Shown: positions 47,160 to 56,910 of the stretch, one piece after another
How the letters are laid out: every line of letters begins with the position of its first letter
Position numbering within the stretch: position 1 is the stretch's first letter
Assembly: GCA_034189135.1 (NCBI GenBank)
Contig: JAXHVO010000026.1
Location: forward strand, 1 to 64,000
Length of the DNA stretch: 64,000 bases
Source of the DNA: Thermodesulfobacteriota bacterium
GTDB lineage: Bacteria; Desulfobacterota; Desulfobacteria; Desulfobacterales; JAUWMJ01
Direction: 5' to 3'
Notes under the pieces: generated by a model
The model's input: the letters and a program-made list of their open reading frames with translations, nothing else
Told to the model about the DNA's origin: nothing
The model's database searches: none
Translations under genes and position numbers: made by a program

Positions 47160-47951
47160 ATGAAACAAGAAAAAGCTAAAAAGTATGGAATGGTCATTGA
47201 TCTGGACAAATGTACAGGATGTGGCTCCTGCATGGTGGCGTGCATGGCGGAAAACAATGTACCGTTTCGTGAAGATGAATCAGATAAACTTCTTTCCATC
47301 GCATGGATGCGTGTTTATAAGTTAACAAACGGTAAACCTTTTCCTGATACTGAAATTTGTTATCTCCCCAGACCGTGCATGCACTGTGAAGGTGAACATG
47401 GTCACAGCCCCTGTGTTTCCGTCTGCCCAGCAACCGCAACGGATTACAGCACTGAAACAGGGATTGTCAGCCAGATTTATACCCGCTGTTTCGGTTGCCG
47501 GTATTGCATGGCTGCATGTCCGTACCATGTCCGGCTTTTTAACTGGTGGGATCCTGTCTGGCCTGATGGGATGGAAAAATCATTAAGCCCCAATGTTTCC
47601 GTTCGTATGCGTGGGGTGGTGGAAAAGTGCAGTTTCTGTTTCCATCGATATCAGCTGGCAATGGATAAGGCGCATTATGAAGGCCGAAAAGAGCTCGAAG
47701 AAGATGAATATCAAACCGCTTGTACCCAGGCGTGTCCGGCCGGTGCCATCACCTTCGGTGATTTGAATAATCCGAAGCATGCGGTGACTCAAATGGTTGA
47801 ACCGGACCATAAAAAAGGCGGAAAACCAAGAAATCCCAAGGCGTTCAGGCTTCTTGAGCGACTGGGGACGAATCCCAAGGTCTATTATCTTTCAAGCCGG
47901 GAGTGGGTGAGACGATCCGGAGACAATTATATCAAGAACGAAGCAAAGTAA
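47160..47951 (+). CDS. qrcC: QrcC iron-sulfur subunit
   Basis: A 263-residue four-cluster ferredoxin-like protein. Cysteine clusters include CTGCGSCMVAC, CMHCEG with CVSVCPATA, CFGCRYCMAACPYH and CTQACPAGA. It carries electrons between QrcA/QrcB and the membrane subunit QrcD. The start ATG 47160 follows AAAGAGG; a longer frame opens within the end of qrcB and has no RBS. Confidence 0.93.
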   Translation: MKQEKAKKYGMVIDLDKCTGCGSCMVACMAENNVPFREDESDKLLSIAWMRVYKLTNGKPFPDTEICYLPRPCMHCEGEHGHSPCVSVCPATATDYSTETGIVSQIYTRCFGCRYCMAACPYHVRLFNWWDPVWPDGMEKSLSPNVSVRMRGVVEKCSFCFHRYQLAMDKAHYEGRKELEEDEYQTACTQACPAGAITFGDLNNPKHAVTQMVEPDHKKGGKPRNPKAFRLLERLGTNPKVYYLSSREWVRRSGDNYIKNEAK

Positions 47952-48020
47952 AACACAACCGTTGTTTGGTGAGTACAGAAAATAAAACATTAACCAAATT
48001 TATTCAGGAGCACCGATTTT

Positions 48021-49364
48021 ATGGATTCTGCATTAATCCCAAAGGGAGTTAAACGCTGTCCCCCATGGCAATTTATTTTAGCGATCATCATCGTTGGGGT
48101 CGTATTGTTGTGGGGCGTTTTTGCCATGCTGCTTTGCTGGATGAAGGGCCTGAACCAGACCAATATGAATAATGCTTACGGGTTTGCCATATGGATCTGG
48201 GCGGATCTTGCGGTTATTGCGCTTGGCGGGGGTGCTTTCTTTACCGGGTTTTTAAGGTATATTGTGGGAAAAGATGAGTTGAAGAATATTATCAACTATG
48301 CCGTGCTGATCGGGTTCATCTGCTACAGTTCGGCTCTGTTAATTCTTGCCATCGACATCGGACAGCCTTTGCGGGGATGGTTTATTTTCTGGCATGCCAA
48401 CGTCCATTCAATGTTGACCGAAGTGGCATTTTGCCTGACCTGTTATTTCGGAGTCCTGTGTATTGAATATCTTCCCCTGGTTCTGGAAAACCGCCAGATC
48501 GATAAGGTGCCTTTCTTTCACAATCTGACCCACAACATGCACGAAATTATGGCCGTATTTGCCGCCACCGGTGCATTTCTTTCCTTTTTTCATCAAGGGT
48601 CTTTGGGTGGGGTTGCCGGTGTGCTATTTGGACGTCCGTTTGGATTTCGGGAAGGGGTCCTGGTCTGGCCCTGGACGTTTTTCCTGTTCACCTGGTCTGC
48701 AGCGGCATGCGGTCCCTGCTTTACCATACTTATTACCAAAATTACCGAGGCTATTACCAAGAAAAAGCTGGTAAAAAATAATGTGATAGAGCTGTTGGCA
48801 AAGATCTCCGGCTGGATGCTCCTTACCTACAGCGTGGCAAAGATTGCAGATACCTGGTACTGGGCTGTTGTTACCGCCCCATCCAAGGGCTTTTCTTTAA
48901 TGGATTTTTACTCCAACAATCCGTTATACGGAATTTGGATACTGATTCTTGAAGTCGGTATTTGCGGAGTGCTGCCTGCGCTTATTCTTATTACGGATAA
49001 GGGACGTAAGACTTCTTCTTTACTATGGGTTGCAGTTATTTTGGCTGTGATCGGAGTGAGTCTGAACCGCTGGGTAATGGTTCTGCAGGTGCTTGCTGTG
49101 CCGGTCATGCCGTTTGTTGGTTGGAACATGTATTTCCCAAGCTGGCAGGAAGTGGCAACCACACTTTTGCCGGTGGCATACGGAATTATTTTAATCATGA
49201 TTTCTTATCGTTACCTGCCGATATTTCCGCAGGAAACTGAGCTTAATCCAATTGAACCGCCGCCGGCTGCTCAGGTAAAAGAACCTGAAGCTGAAGAGTC
49301 TGCAGGTGCTGAAGAAGAGGCTGCCGGAGCGCCGGAGCCGGAAATACAGCCTGCCCAGGCGTAA
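48021..49364 (+). CDS. qrcD: QrcD NrfD-type membrane subunit
   Basis: A 447-residue integral membrane protein with about ten helices of the NrfD/PsrC family, which forms the menaquinone site. The tail after about residue 405 is an acidic Pro/Glu/Ala-rich segment (EPPPAAQVKEPEAEE, AGAPEPEIQPAQA) that looks disordered and is unusual for this family. It is followed 19 bp later by a small membrane protein gene. Confidence 0.92.
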   Translation: MDSALIPKGVKRCPPWQFILAIIIVGVVLLWGVFAMLLCWMKGLNQTNMNNAYGFAIWIWADLAVIALGGGAFFTGFLRYIVGKDELKNIINYAVLIGFICYSSALLILAIDIGQPLRGWFIFWHANVHSMLTEVAFCLTCYFGVLCIEYLPLVLENRQIDKVPFFHNLTHNMHEIMAVFAATGAFLSFFHQGSLGGVAGVLFGRPFGFREGVLVWPWTFFLFTWSAAACGPCFTILITKITEAITKKKLVKNNVIELLAKISGWMLLTYSVAKIADTWYWAVVTAPSKGFSLMDFYSNNPLYGIWILILEVGICGVLPALILITDKGRKTSSLLWVAVILAVIGVSLNRWVMVLQVLAVPVMPFVGWNMYFPSWQEVATTLLPVAYGIILIMISYRYLPIFPQETELNPIEPPPAAQVKEPEAEESAGAEEEAAGAPEPEIQPAQA

Positions 49365-49383
49365 TATTTTAGGAGGATGAACT

Positions 49384-49545
49384 ATGTTTCCATATATTAG
49401 TTTTGAATGGGTATGGGATGCCGGCCATTTAGTGTTTCACGGTGGGCTGTGGTATGCGCTGAACATCATCGGAATTGGCATGACATATTGCATTATTAAG
49501 GCTGTCTGGGATACCTATAAAGGAAAAGGTGGTCATAGCCACTAG
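49384..49545 (+). CDS. small membrane protein at the end of the Qrc operon
   Basis: A 53-residue frame beginning MFPYISFEWVW, with one membrane helix in the middle (GLWYALNIIGIGMTYCII) and a basic C-terminus (YKGKGGHSH). AGGAGG at 49371-49376 is 7 nt before the ATG, which makes it as well supported as the genes before it. It ends 26 bp before the operon terminator. I do not recognise a family. By position it is a candidate accessory subunit of Qrc. Confidence 0.72.
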   Translation: MFPYISFEWVWDAGHLVFHGGLWYALNIIGIGMTYCIIKAVWDTYKGKGGHSH

Positions 49546-49571
49546 AATTTAGCAATTGAATACAACAAAAG

Positions 49572-49614
49572 CGCTTCCTTCATACTATCAAATATGGGGA
49601 AGCGTTTTTTTTTT
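49572..49614 (+). terminator. Rho-independent terminator of the Qrc operon
   Basis: A stem CGCTTCC/GGAAGCG with a 19-nt loop, followed by ten consecutive T residues. Confidence 0.88.
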
Positions 49615-49676
49615 GAATACTCATTTAAAACGGGTATGTTCATTAGAAACAAAATGTCGTTTTTCAATCTTAGCTC

Positions 49677-49917
49677 GGTTCGACCGGGGGATCGCCTATG
49701 GGCCCGTTACCAGACATAACAATCTTATTTAAAAATGAAGGTACGGCAGCTATCTCGCTTCAATTAGATTTGAGCCAGCCCCAGGGGACAGAATCCCACG
49801 GCGGCGTTGATCGTCTCTGCCTGTATCGATTTAACTGAGAAGATAGGGGGCGTGTCACATACCGATCTCATTTGTTACGTCCGGTAACGGGCCCATAGGC
49901 GATCCTCCGGTCGAACC
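49677..49917. mobile_element. MITE-like element with 44-bp inverted ends
   Basis: Arms at 49677-49720 and 49874-49917 are 44 bp each and match with only three differences (GGTTCGACCGGGGG against GGTTCGACCGGAGG and two more). The interior of 153 bp has no frame of useful length. The arms are more GC-rich than the surrounding sequence. No transposase or clear target duplication is visible. A large transcriptional hairpin is an alternative reading. Confidence 0.7.
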
Positions 49918-50053
49918 TTAAGTTTCATGCTTCGTTGAACACAGTTGGACATGAAAATTTATGACAACTGCTATAATGCAAGAATAGACTGTCGCTGACT
50001 CGAGCCGGCAAATTGCATGACAACATGAATGCATTCATTCCCATGAGGTTAAT

Positions 50054-51307
50054 ATGGATAAAATAATCATAGAGGGCGGTCATTCTCTTAAAGGAGAAGT
50101 TGAAATCAGTGGTGCCAAAAATGCGGCACTTCCCATACTCGTGTCTTCGCTGCTTGCAGATGGATGGAACACCTATAGCAATATACCTGATCTGAAAGAT
50201 ATAGAAAGCACCCTGATGCTTCTGGAGAACCTTGGCGCAAAGGTGGAAAGAGAAAAAGATACTGTCAGAATAGATGCAAGCGGTCTTAATAATCCCGAGG
50301 CCTCGTACGACCTGGTAAGGAAGATGCGTGCCTCCATCCTGGTGCTGGGTCCGCTGCTTGCACGACTTAAACAGGCCAGGGTGTCTTTACCCGGAGGATG
50401 TGCCATCGGCGCAAGGCCAATTAATTTACACTTAAAGGCCTTGGCCCGATTGGGTGCCTCAGTTGAAGTGGAACATGGATACATTAAGGCTGAAGTCGAT
50501 TCCCTTAAAGGGAATTCAATTTATTTTGATATATCGACGGTAACCGGGACGGAAAACCTTATGATGGCCGCTGTATTGGCAGACGGTGTTACAGTCCTTC
50601 GCAATGCCGCACGTGAACCTGAAATTATTGCACTTGCCGATGTTTTAAACAAAATGGGGGCGGATATTATGGGGGCAGGTACATCGGAAATGACCATACA
50701 GGGGGTTTCTTCACTTAAGCCTGTATCGGTTTCCATTATTCCGGACCGCATAGAAGCCGGAACATTCATGGTCGCATCGGCTTTAACCGGTGGCGATGTC
50801 ACACTTACAGGTTGCCGGTATGATCACCTTGAAGCGGTTGTTCATAAATTAAGTCTTACGGGCGCAGAGGTGACTGTTGACGGCAATCACATACGGGTTA
50901 AGGGGCCGGATAAAATCAAAAGTGTGGATGTGAAAACCCTTCCATATCCGGGTTTTCCAACAGATATGCAGGCTCAGTTCATGGTACTCATGTCTGTTGC
51001 CCAGGGCTTTAGTATTATTTCTGAAACGATTTTTGAGAATCGTTTTATCCATGTAAGCGAACTCAGGCGTATGGGGGCTCAAATACAGGTGTCGGGAAAC
51101 AGTGCAGTGGTGCAGGGAGTTAAAAAACTATCAGGTGCCCCGGTCATGGCTTCAGATCTTCGCGCCAGCGCTTCATTGATCCTGGCCGGCCTGGTTGCCC
51201 AGGGAAAAACAGAAGTGAACCGGGTGTATCACCTGGATCGTGGGTATCAGTCCATTGAAAAAAAATTTGCCCAACTGGGTGCAGCAGTTAAACGGGTTAA
51301 GGGATGA
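50054..51307 (+). CDS. murA: UDP-N-acetylglucosamine 1-carboxyvinyltransferase
   Basis: A 417-residue EPT/RTPC-fold enzyme for the first committed step of peptidoglycan synthesis. [26 protein letters not shown] with the catalytic Cys116 (fosfomycin target) and [10 protein letters not shown] are present. Length is normal. RBS GAGG precedes the ATG. It overlaps comEC by 4 bp (ATGA at 51304-51307). Confidence 0.95.
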   Translation: MDKIIIEGGHSLKGEVEISGAKNAALPILVSSLLADGWNTYSNIPDLKDIESTLMLLENLGAKVEREKDTVRIDASGLNNPEASYDLVRKMRASILVLGPLLARLKQARVSLPGGCAIGARPINLHLKALARLGASVEVEHGYIKAEVDSLKGNSIYFDISTVTGTENLMMAAVLADGVTVLRNAAREPEIIALADVLNKMGADIMGAGTSEMTIQGVSSLKPVSVSIIPDRIEAGTFMVASALTGGDVTLTGCRYDHLEAVVHKLSLTGAEVTVDGNHIRVKGPDKIKSVDVKTLPYPGFPTDMQAQFMVLMSVAQGFSIISETIFENRFIHVSELRRMGAQIQVSGNSAVVQGVKKLSGAPVMASDLRASASLILAGLVAQGKTEVNRVYHLDRGYQSIEKKFAQLGAAVKRVKG

Positions 51308-53811
51308 TTGACAAGGTATACTCCCGTCCGATTATACCTCTTTTAATACCCATGATATCCGGCATCGTTTTGGGAGCCGCCATACCGGGTTACAAGGTGT
51401 GGGCATATCTGCTTGTTGCCATAACAGGTGGATTAATATTGGTCAGCATTATTTCAAAGTCGTTGGTTAAAAAAGACTTTGTATTACCCCTCATCTTTTT
51501 TTTTGTATTGGGATACCTTTTAATCCAACCCTGGACTTCACCCCGTTTCCCTTCAAATCATATCATTTATTTTACCGATTCAACCAAGTGGAAAATTGTC
51601 GGCACCATAAATCAACCTGTGGAAAAAATTAAGCACAGACAAAAATTTATTTTAAAAGCTGAAATCCTTGAGGGGAAAAATAAGAAGCTTTTTGTTACAG
51701 GGAAGATCCGCGTGACCGTGGCCGGAGATGAACCGGTGCTTTCTTGGGGAGACAGGATTTGTTTTACCGCAAAAATCAAATCGATCAGGAATTTTAATAA
51801 TCCCGGAGGGTTTGATTATAAGAGATACATGGCATTTAAAAACGTATTTGGAAGTTCTTATGCCCGGGCAAAAAAGGTCACCGTGATAAGCCAAAGCCGG
51901 AACAAAGGGATTCGGCGGACAATAAGCGATGCGCGTTTGCGGATTTCAACCTTTATTGAAACAAAAGGGGGAGGAAATCATAATGGAATTTTAAAAGCAC
52001 TGTTAGTCGGACAGAGACAGCAAATTCCTCCGGATCTTCGTGATGCATTTAATCGATCCGGAGTTGGGCACATCCTCGCTATTTCGGGGCTTCATATCGG
52101 GATTGTCGCAAGTGTGGCTTTTATCTTTTTCTCATGGGTGCTGTCGAATTTTAAGGTGCTACTGTTTAATGCCTGGATAAAAAAAGGGGCGGCCATTTTA
52201 TCTTTTTTACCGGTACTTGCATATGGCCTTCTTTCCGGGATGGCCCCGTCCACGTCAAGGGCAGTTATCATGGTTGGGGTTTTCCTGATGACATTTTTAT
52301 TTGAGAAGGAACATGACCTGATGAATACTCTGGCGTTGGCCGCCATGCTGATACTGATTATCCATCCACCCACTGTTTTCTCCATTTCCTTTCAACTTTC
52401 TTTTTGTGCTGTACTTTCAATCATATACGGTTTTTCAAAAGTGTATAAATGGCAGGGGCTGCTTTTAGATGGACAAACCAAAAGCCTGTTTACCAGGGCA
52501 ATGAAAAGGTTGGTTTCATTTTTTCTGGTTTCTTTTTTTGCCATTATGGGTACGCTTCCTCTGGTGATGTTTTATTTTAACCAGGTGTCCTTAATCGGTG
52601 TGTTTACCAATTTTCTAATTGTCCCCCTGATTGGTTTTATTGTTGTTCCTGCGGGCTTGTTTTCCGTGTTTCTATATCCTGTCAGTGGCGCACTTGCATC
52701 GTGGGGTCTGTATATCAGCGGTGCAGTGCTGTCCAAGGCGGTAAGCCTGGTGAATTTATTTTCCCACCTGCCTTTTGCGTCAGTAAAGACGGTAACCCCA
52801 TCGTATGTTGAGATATGCTGTTACTATATGATGATGTGGGCGTTGTTAAACTTAAAAACGCCGCGACCTGAAGCATCAGAAATCAAAACAAAAGATTTTA
52901 CTGAAAAAACTGCCAGGGTTGTTATGGCGGTTGTTTTACTCGTAATGTTGGGAGATATCTGCTACTGGCTGAACCTGAGATTTTTAAACAGAGATCTTAA
53001 AGTCACCGTCATAGATGTGGGGCAGGGGAGTTCAAGCCTGATGGAATTACCTGGAGGGTATTGCATTCTTGCAGATGGCGGAGGATTTTATGATAACTCG
53101 GTTTTTGATATGGGAGCAAGAGTGATTGCACCGTTTTTATGGCGAAAAAAAATTAAAACCGTTGATACACTTGTTTTATCCCATCCAAACAGTGATCATT
53201 TGAACGGACTGATCTATATTGCCCGGCACTTTAAGGTAAAAAATATATGGACCAATGATGAGAAAAGAAACACCGTTGGATACAAGAAATTGATGAAGAT
53301 TATTAAACAAGAGAACATCAATATGCCTGTGTTCAAAGATATGCCTCGAACCTGTAAAATAAATGATGCAACGATTGAAATTTTATATCCTGAAAGAAAT
53401 TTTCTCGATAAGGTTAAACAAGATAAGTGGCGCGGATCGAATAATAATTCCCTGGTAATAAAGGCCAGTTTGAGAAATCATTCTTTTCTTATACCGGGTG
53501 ACATAATGAAGAGAGCGGAAGGAGAACTTGTTGCCCTGGCCGGAGAAAAACTGGCCAGCACCGTATTGATTGCGCCCCACCATGGGAGCCGATCTTCAAG
53601 CAGCCGACTGTTTCTTGATCAAGTTGGCCCTGAATACATTATTATATCATCCGGCTGGAAAAACAGGTTTCATTTTCCCCACCCATCTGTGTTAAAAAGA
53701 TATGCAGAGCTGGGGGCTAAAATATTTCAAACTGCTATCAATGGTGCGGTTACTATGGTAACCGACGGACACTCATTGCATATCAGGCCATATTTAGCAG
53801 AAGCTAAATGA
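51304..53811 (+). CDS. comEC: ComEC/Rec2-type DNA internalisation protein
   Basis: An 835-residue membrane protein. The N-terminal DUF4131 region and competence domain ([26 protein letters not shown]) are followed by a C-terminal metallo-beta-lactamase domain ([41 protein letters not shown]). The domain order is complete. It would carry single-stranded DNA across the inner membrane in natural transformation; no other competence genes are in the window. It is translationally coupled to murA. Confidence 0.9.
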   Translation: MIDKVYSRPIIPLLIPMISGIVLGAAIPGYKVWAYLLVAITGGLILVSIISKSLVKKDFVLPLIFFFVLGYLLIQPWTSPRFPSNHIIYFTDSTKWKIVGTINQPVEKIKHRQKFILKAEILEGKNKKLFVTGKIRVTVAGDEPVLSWGDRICFTAKIKSIRNFNNPGGFDYKRYMAFKNVFGSSYARAKKVTVISQSRNKGIRRTISDARLRISTFIETKGGGNHNGILKALLVGQRQQIPPDLRDAFNRSGVGHILAISGLHIGIVASVAFIFFSWVLSNFKVLLFNAWIKKGAAILSFLPVLAYGLLSGMAPSTSRAVIMVGVFLMTFLFEKEHDLMNTLALAAMLILIIHPPTVFSISFQLSFCAVLSIIYGFSKVYKWQGLLLDGQTKSLFTRAMKRLVSFFLVSFFAIMGTLPLVMFYFNQVSLIGVFTNFLIVPLIGFIVVPAGLFSVFLYPVSGALASWGLYISGAVLSKAVSLVNLFSHLPFASVKTVTPSYVEICCYYMMMWALLNLKTPRPEASEIKTKDFTEKTARVVMAVVLLVMLGDICYWLNLRFLNRDLKVTVIDVGQGSSSLMELPGGYCILADGGGFYDNSVFDMGARVIAPFLWRKKIKTVDTLVLSHPNSDHLNGLIYIARHFKVKNIWTNDEKRNTVGYKKLMKIIKQENINMPVFKDMPRTCKINDATIEILYPERNFLDKVKQDKWRGSNNNSLVIKASLRNHSFLIPGDIMKRAEGELVALAGEKLASTVLIAPHHGSRSSSSRLFLDQVGPEYIIISSGWKNRFHFPHPSVLKRYAELGAKIFQTAINGAVTMVTDGHSLHIRPYLAEAK

Positions 53812-53892
53812 GGATGGGGCTTATCCTGTTTACTGCATTCTGCTGTAGTAAGACTTTTAACGACACGATTAGTTACCCATGAGGTTATAAAG

Positions 53893-55248
53893 ATGAAAGA
53901 AAGCAAAACATACATGCTTGCCACGGTTATTGTTTTATCAGTTTTATTGATTCTTGCCACGGCTCCTTCCATGGGTGTTGAGAAGGGAAATGAAAGTGAA
54001 AGCAAATGTATTGGCTGTCATACCCATTTAAAGAATCTGATGAGATTGTGTTGGAAGATTGAAAAGATGAGGCCAAAGCAGGATGAATCGGCGGAAACAT
54101 CCGGTGAAGGGTGAGGTGGGGCGCTGGCTCCGTTGGAGCTATATGAAAAGGTTTACGTAAAGCCTTCCTTTTTAGAGACCGAGCACGGGCAGATAGCATG
54201 CGAGGAATGCCACGGAGGGGACCCTAAAGATTCCAACTGGCAAACGGCACACAAGGGAATCATAAAAGATCCGACACTTACTGATGCGGACAGGGTTTGT
54301 GGCGACTGCCACCAAGAAATCGTTGCTACGGCCAAAAACAGCCTCCATTATACCCTGGCGCCTTTTGGACGGGTGATTAAGGCCAGGGCCAACAAAAAGG
54401 AGAAAAAGGTGGTGGAGAAAGTTTGTCAGGCCAAAGAAAAACACTGCCAAAAATGCCATTCAAGTTGCGGACAGTGTCACGTCAGCCGTCCGGATTATAC
54501 CAAAGGCGGTTTGCTGAACAGACATTATTTTGCAAAAAAGCCGCCCATGGACACTACCTGTGCAAGTTGTCACGGCGGACGTGTACACGGTGAATATACG
54601 GGGGCTAACGATGACTATGAGGCAGATGTTCATTATGACCAGGAGGAAATGACATGCATGGACTGCCATAAAGCAGAAGAGATGCATGCCGACGCCGGTA
54701 AGGTAAATACCAGACTCGATCTTCCGCAGCGGCCCAGTTGCCTGACGTGTCACCAGGAGGTTGCATCGGAAAAACCAAAGACAGCGTCACACCAGGTGCA
54801 TAGGGAAAAGGTGGCCTGCCAGGTATGTCATTCTCAGGCATATAAAAATTGCTATGGTTGCCATGTGGGGACAGACAAAAAGGGACTGGCATATTTCAAA
54901 AATAAAAAGAGTGAAATGCTTCTGAAAATAGGACTAAATCCGAATAAAACAAAGGACAGGCCTTATAAATATGTGGTATTGCGTCATCCGCCGGTCATTC
55001 CAGGGCTGTTCGATTTTTATGTGAAAAACGGGCTGAGCGATTTTGACGCACTTCCCACGTGGAAACTGACTGCCCCGCATAATATTCAGCGTAAAACTCC
55101 CCAGAATGAAAAATGCAACAATTGTCATGGGAATGCTTTACTTTTTTTAGGTAAAAATGGTATGAAAAAATGGGAAATAAAGGCCAACTCAGGGGTCATC
55201 GTACCTGAAAGAAATATTCCAAAACCGGTAAAGGAGGTGGAGCAATAG
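53893..55248 (+). CDS. 11-heme cytochrome c selenoprotein, ExtKL-like, with in-frame UGA
   Basis: Read as one gene of 451 residues with selenocysteine at the TGA 54112-54114 (residue 74). A signal peptide (about 1-30) leads to the first CxxCH (CIGCH), then SGEGUGGALAP, then ten more CxxCH sites: CEECH, CGDCH, CQKCH, CGQCH, CASCH, CMDCH, CLTCH, CQVCH, CYGCH, CNNCH. Both halves are in the same frame, the second half has no signal peptide or good start, and a SECIS-like hairpin follows the UGA. I recall a family annotated as multiheme cytochrome (seleno)protein ExtKL in Geobacter metalloid-reduction operons; this fits it. A pseudogene is the alternative. Confidence 0.8.
54112..54141 (+). promoter_or_regulatory. 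UGA codon with bacterial SECIS-like hairpin
   Basis: TGA at 54112-54114 is followed 10 nt later by a 7-bp stem (54125-54131 with 54135-54141, one G-U) and the 3-nt loop GTT. A G as first loop base and 17 nt between UGA and loop fall within what is described for bacterial SECIS elements. It would recruit SelB to insert selenocysteine. Confidence 0.65.
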
Positions 55249-55380
55249 CGCTAAAAGATGGTGACAAAAGGACACGGATTTTCACTTAAACTGAATGTCA
55301 TTGATGGGGAATGTATCAGGTACAGCTGACAAACACATAGAGGGTTAGAAACTATTTTTTTGAATATAAGGAGGTAAAAA

Positions 55381-55947
55381 ATGATAAAGATTAACAGAAC
55401 ACTTATTTTTTCTCTGGCAATGGTATTTGTTATCTCTTCCCTTGCATTTGCAGGATACAGTTACAAGGTCAAGAAGGATCACCTCGGCGGTGATATTACT
55501 CCTGCCGAAGCATTTGAAATGGTAAAGAAAAATCCAAAAAACACTTTCTTGGTTGATTGCAGAACCAGGCCTGAATATCAATTTATCGGGCACGCCAAGG
55601 GGGCTTATAATGTCCCGCTGCAATTTTTTTCCACCAAAATCGGGAAAAAAGGATATGTAAATGTAAAAAATCCAAATTTCGGCAAAGACCTTCTGTCCCG
55701 ATTTAATCCAAAAACCGACACACTGATCATCTTTTGCCGGAGCGGAAGCAGAAGCTGTAGTGCATGCAATGAGGCGGTCAAGGCAGGGTTTTCCGAAAAG
55801 AAAGTATTTAACATAATGGGTGGTTTTGAAGGTGGAAAGAACAAGAACAAAGACAGCAGCTTTTATGGACAGCGCTGGGCAGGTGGCTGGCGTCTTGAGG
55901 GACTTCCCTGGACCTATAAGATGGATAAAAAGCTGATGTATAAATAA
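55381..55947 (+). CDS. exported rhodanese-like protein, ExtH-like candidate
   Basis: A 188-residue protein with a signal peptide (to about residue 22) and a rhodanese domain: DITPAEAFEMVKKNP, LVDCRTRPEYQFIGHAKGAYNVPL, and the active loop IFCRSGSRSCSACN with Cys119. It should act on sulfane sulfur or selenium in the periplasm. RBS AAGGAGG precedes the ATG. It follows the cytochrome by 132 bp, and rhodaneses also accompany ExtKL in Geobacter metalloid operons. Assignment to ExtH is tentative. Confidence 0.78.
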   Translation: MIKINRTLIFSLAMVFVISSLAFAGYSYKVKKDHLGGDITPAEAFEMVKKNPKNTFLVDCRTRPEYQFIGHAKGAYNVPLQFFSTKIGKKGYVNVKNPNFGKDLLSRFNPKTDTLIIFCRSGSRSCSACNEAVKAGFSEKKVFNIMGGFEGGKNKNKDSSFYGQRWAGGWRLEGLPWTYKMDKKLMYK

Positions 55948-55966
55948 AGCTAAACCATTGTATACT

Positions 55967-55999
55967 AAATCCTCTCCGGCATAAGGAGAGGATTTTTTT
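55967..55999 (+). terminator. Rho-independent terminator after the rhodanese gene
   Basis: An 11-bp perfect stem (AAATCCTCTCC with GGAGAGGATTT), a 7-nt loop and a run of seven T residues. Confidence 0.9.
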
Positions 56000-56116
56000 A
56001 TTTAAGACGAGATATTTTAAAGAGAATTGTTATAAACTCGTTATTGTTGACTTCCTTTTTTTAACCGTTTAAATTGCGGATAAAAGAATCCGGCAAACAA
56101 AAGGTGGAATCGAAAA

Positions 56117-56497
56117 ATGAAAAGAGTCGCCATTATACGTTGTGAAAAAAACATGGATAGATGTCCTTTAACCAACTGCTTTAAATGCTTAACGGAAAAA
56201 AAACAAGGGTTTGCAATTTACCAGGATTGTGTGCCGGCGGGTGTTTTTACCTGCCGGTGTCCAGGTGATAATGCAATTGATTTATGTAAAATTTTAAAGG
56301 CCAAAGGGGCTGAGGCCATTCATTTTTGTACCTGTACCTTTGCTGAGAATACGGGCAATGGCTGGGTTTTAGAAAATGGTGGATTTTGTGAAAATATCGA
56401 TGAAATCATTGATAAAGTAAATAAAGAGACCGGTATTCCATGTGTCAAAGGCACCGCCCATCTTCCCAAGGATTACAGTATCAAATCCTGGAGTTAA
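56117..56497 (+). CDS. CGGC-domain protein
   Basis: A 126-residue cysteine-rich protein. The pattern IIRCEKNMDRCPLTNCFKC, FTCRCPGDN and IHFCTCTFAE matches the CGGC domain, a predicted small metal- or thiol-binding domain common in anaerobes. RBS AGGTGG is upstream. Role unknown. With the neighbouring DUF6485 gene it is one of two small Cys-rich proteins in this stretch. Confidence 0.8.
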   Translation: MKRVAIIRCEKNMDRCPLTNCFKCLTEKKQGFAIYQDCVPAGVFTCRCPGDNAIDLCKILKAKGAEAIHFCTCTFAENTGNGWVLENGGFCENIDEIIDKVNKETGIPCVKGTAHLPKDYSIKSWS

Positions 56498-56499
56498 GA

Positions 56500-56656
56500 T
56501 TGATGGCGTCGTAAAAAGTCCCATCTACTGCATTGCAGTGGTTTTTTAGACACTCGGTATACTGCATGTATTGCTGCCTCATCGCTGGAAAACCACTGGG
56601 CCTTGGTTATAGCTTTCTACTTAGCCATCGATGAAGTTTTCTGCAAGCTCATCAAG
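56500..56656. repeat. intergenic repeat with degenerate inverted ends
   Basis: The left end TTGATGGCGTCGTAAAAAGTC and the right end AGTTTTCTGCAAGCTCATCAA are roughly inverted. Inside, CAGTGGTTTTTTAG and GGAAAACCACTG form a second inverted pair. No reading frame is present. It resembles dispersed repeats I know from other Desulfobacterales intergenic regions, but that is recollection. Confidence 0.5.
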
Positions 56657-56700
56657 GTTGCCCTCAGAGAATACTAAAAATTTGAAATAGGAGAAAATAA

Positions 56701-56904
56701 ATGGAATGCAATAAAGAACAGAATCTTATGTCGTGTAACTGCAGCTATGAGCCGTGTTCACGCAAAGGAATCTGCTGTGAATGCATCAGCTATCACCTGA
56801 AGATGAGAGAACTTCCGGCCTGCTGTTTTCCCGACGATGCCGAACGGTCCTATGACCGATCTTTCGAACATTTTTCCCGGCTGGTTACGGACAAAAAGGT
56901 ATAA
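56701..56904 (+). CDS. DUF6485-like cysteine-rich protein
   Basis: A 67-residue protein with eight or nine cysteines: [27 protein letters not shown] and ELPACCFP. It resembles the small cytosolic DUF6485 family, which may bind a metal or iron-sulfur cluster. RBS AGGAGA lies upstream. The next gene begins 6 bp after its stop, so the two are probably cotranscribed. Confidence 0.75.
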   Translation: MECNKEQNLMSCNCSYEPCSRKGICCECISYHLKMRELPACCFPDDAERSYDRSFEHFSRLVTDKKV

Positions 56905-56910
56905 AATAAC

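Noticed and set aside
54133-55248. Separate short cytochrome starting at TTG 54133
   Set aside because: It would lack a signal peptide for heme attachment, while the upstream in-frame part supplies one; a selenocysteine readthrough explains both.
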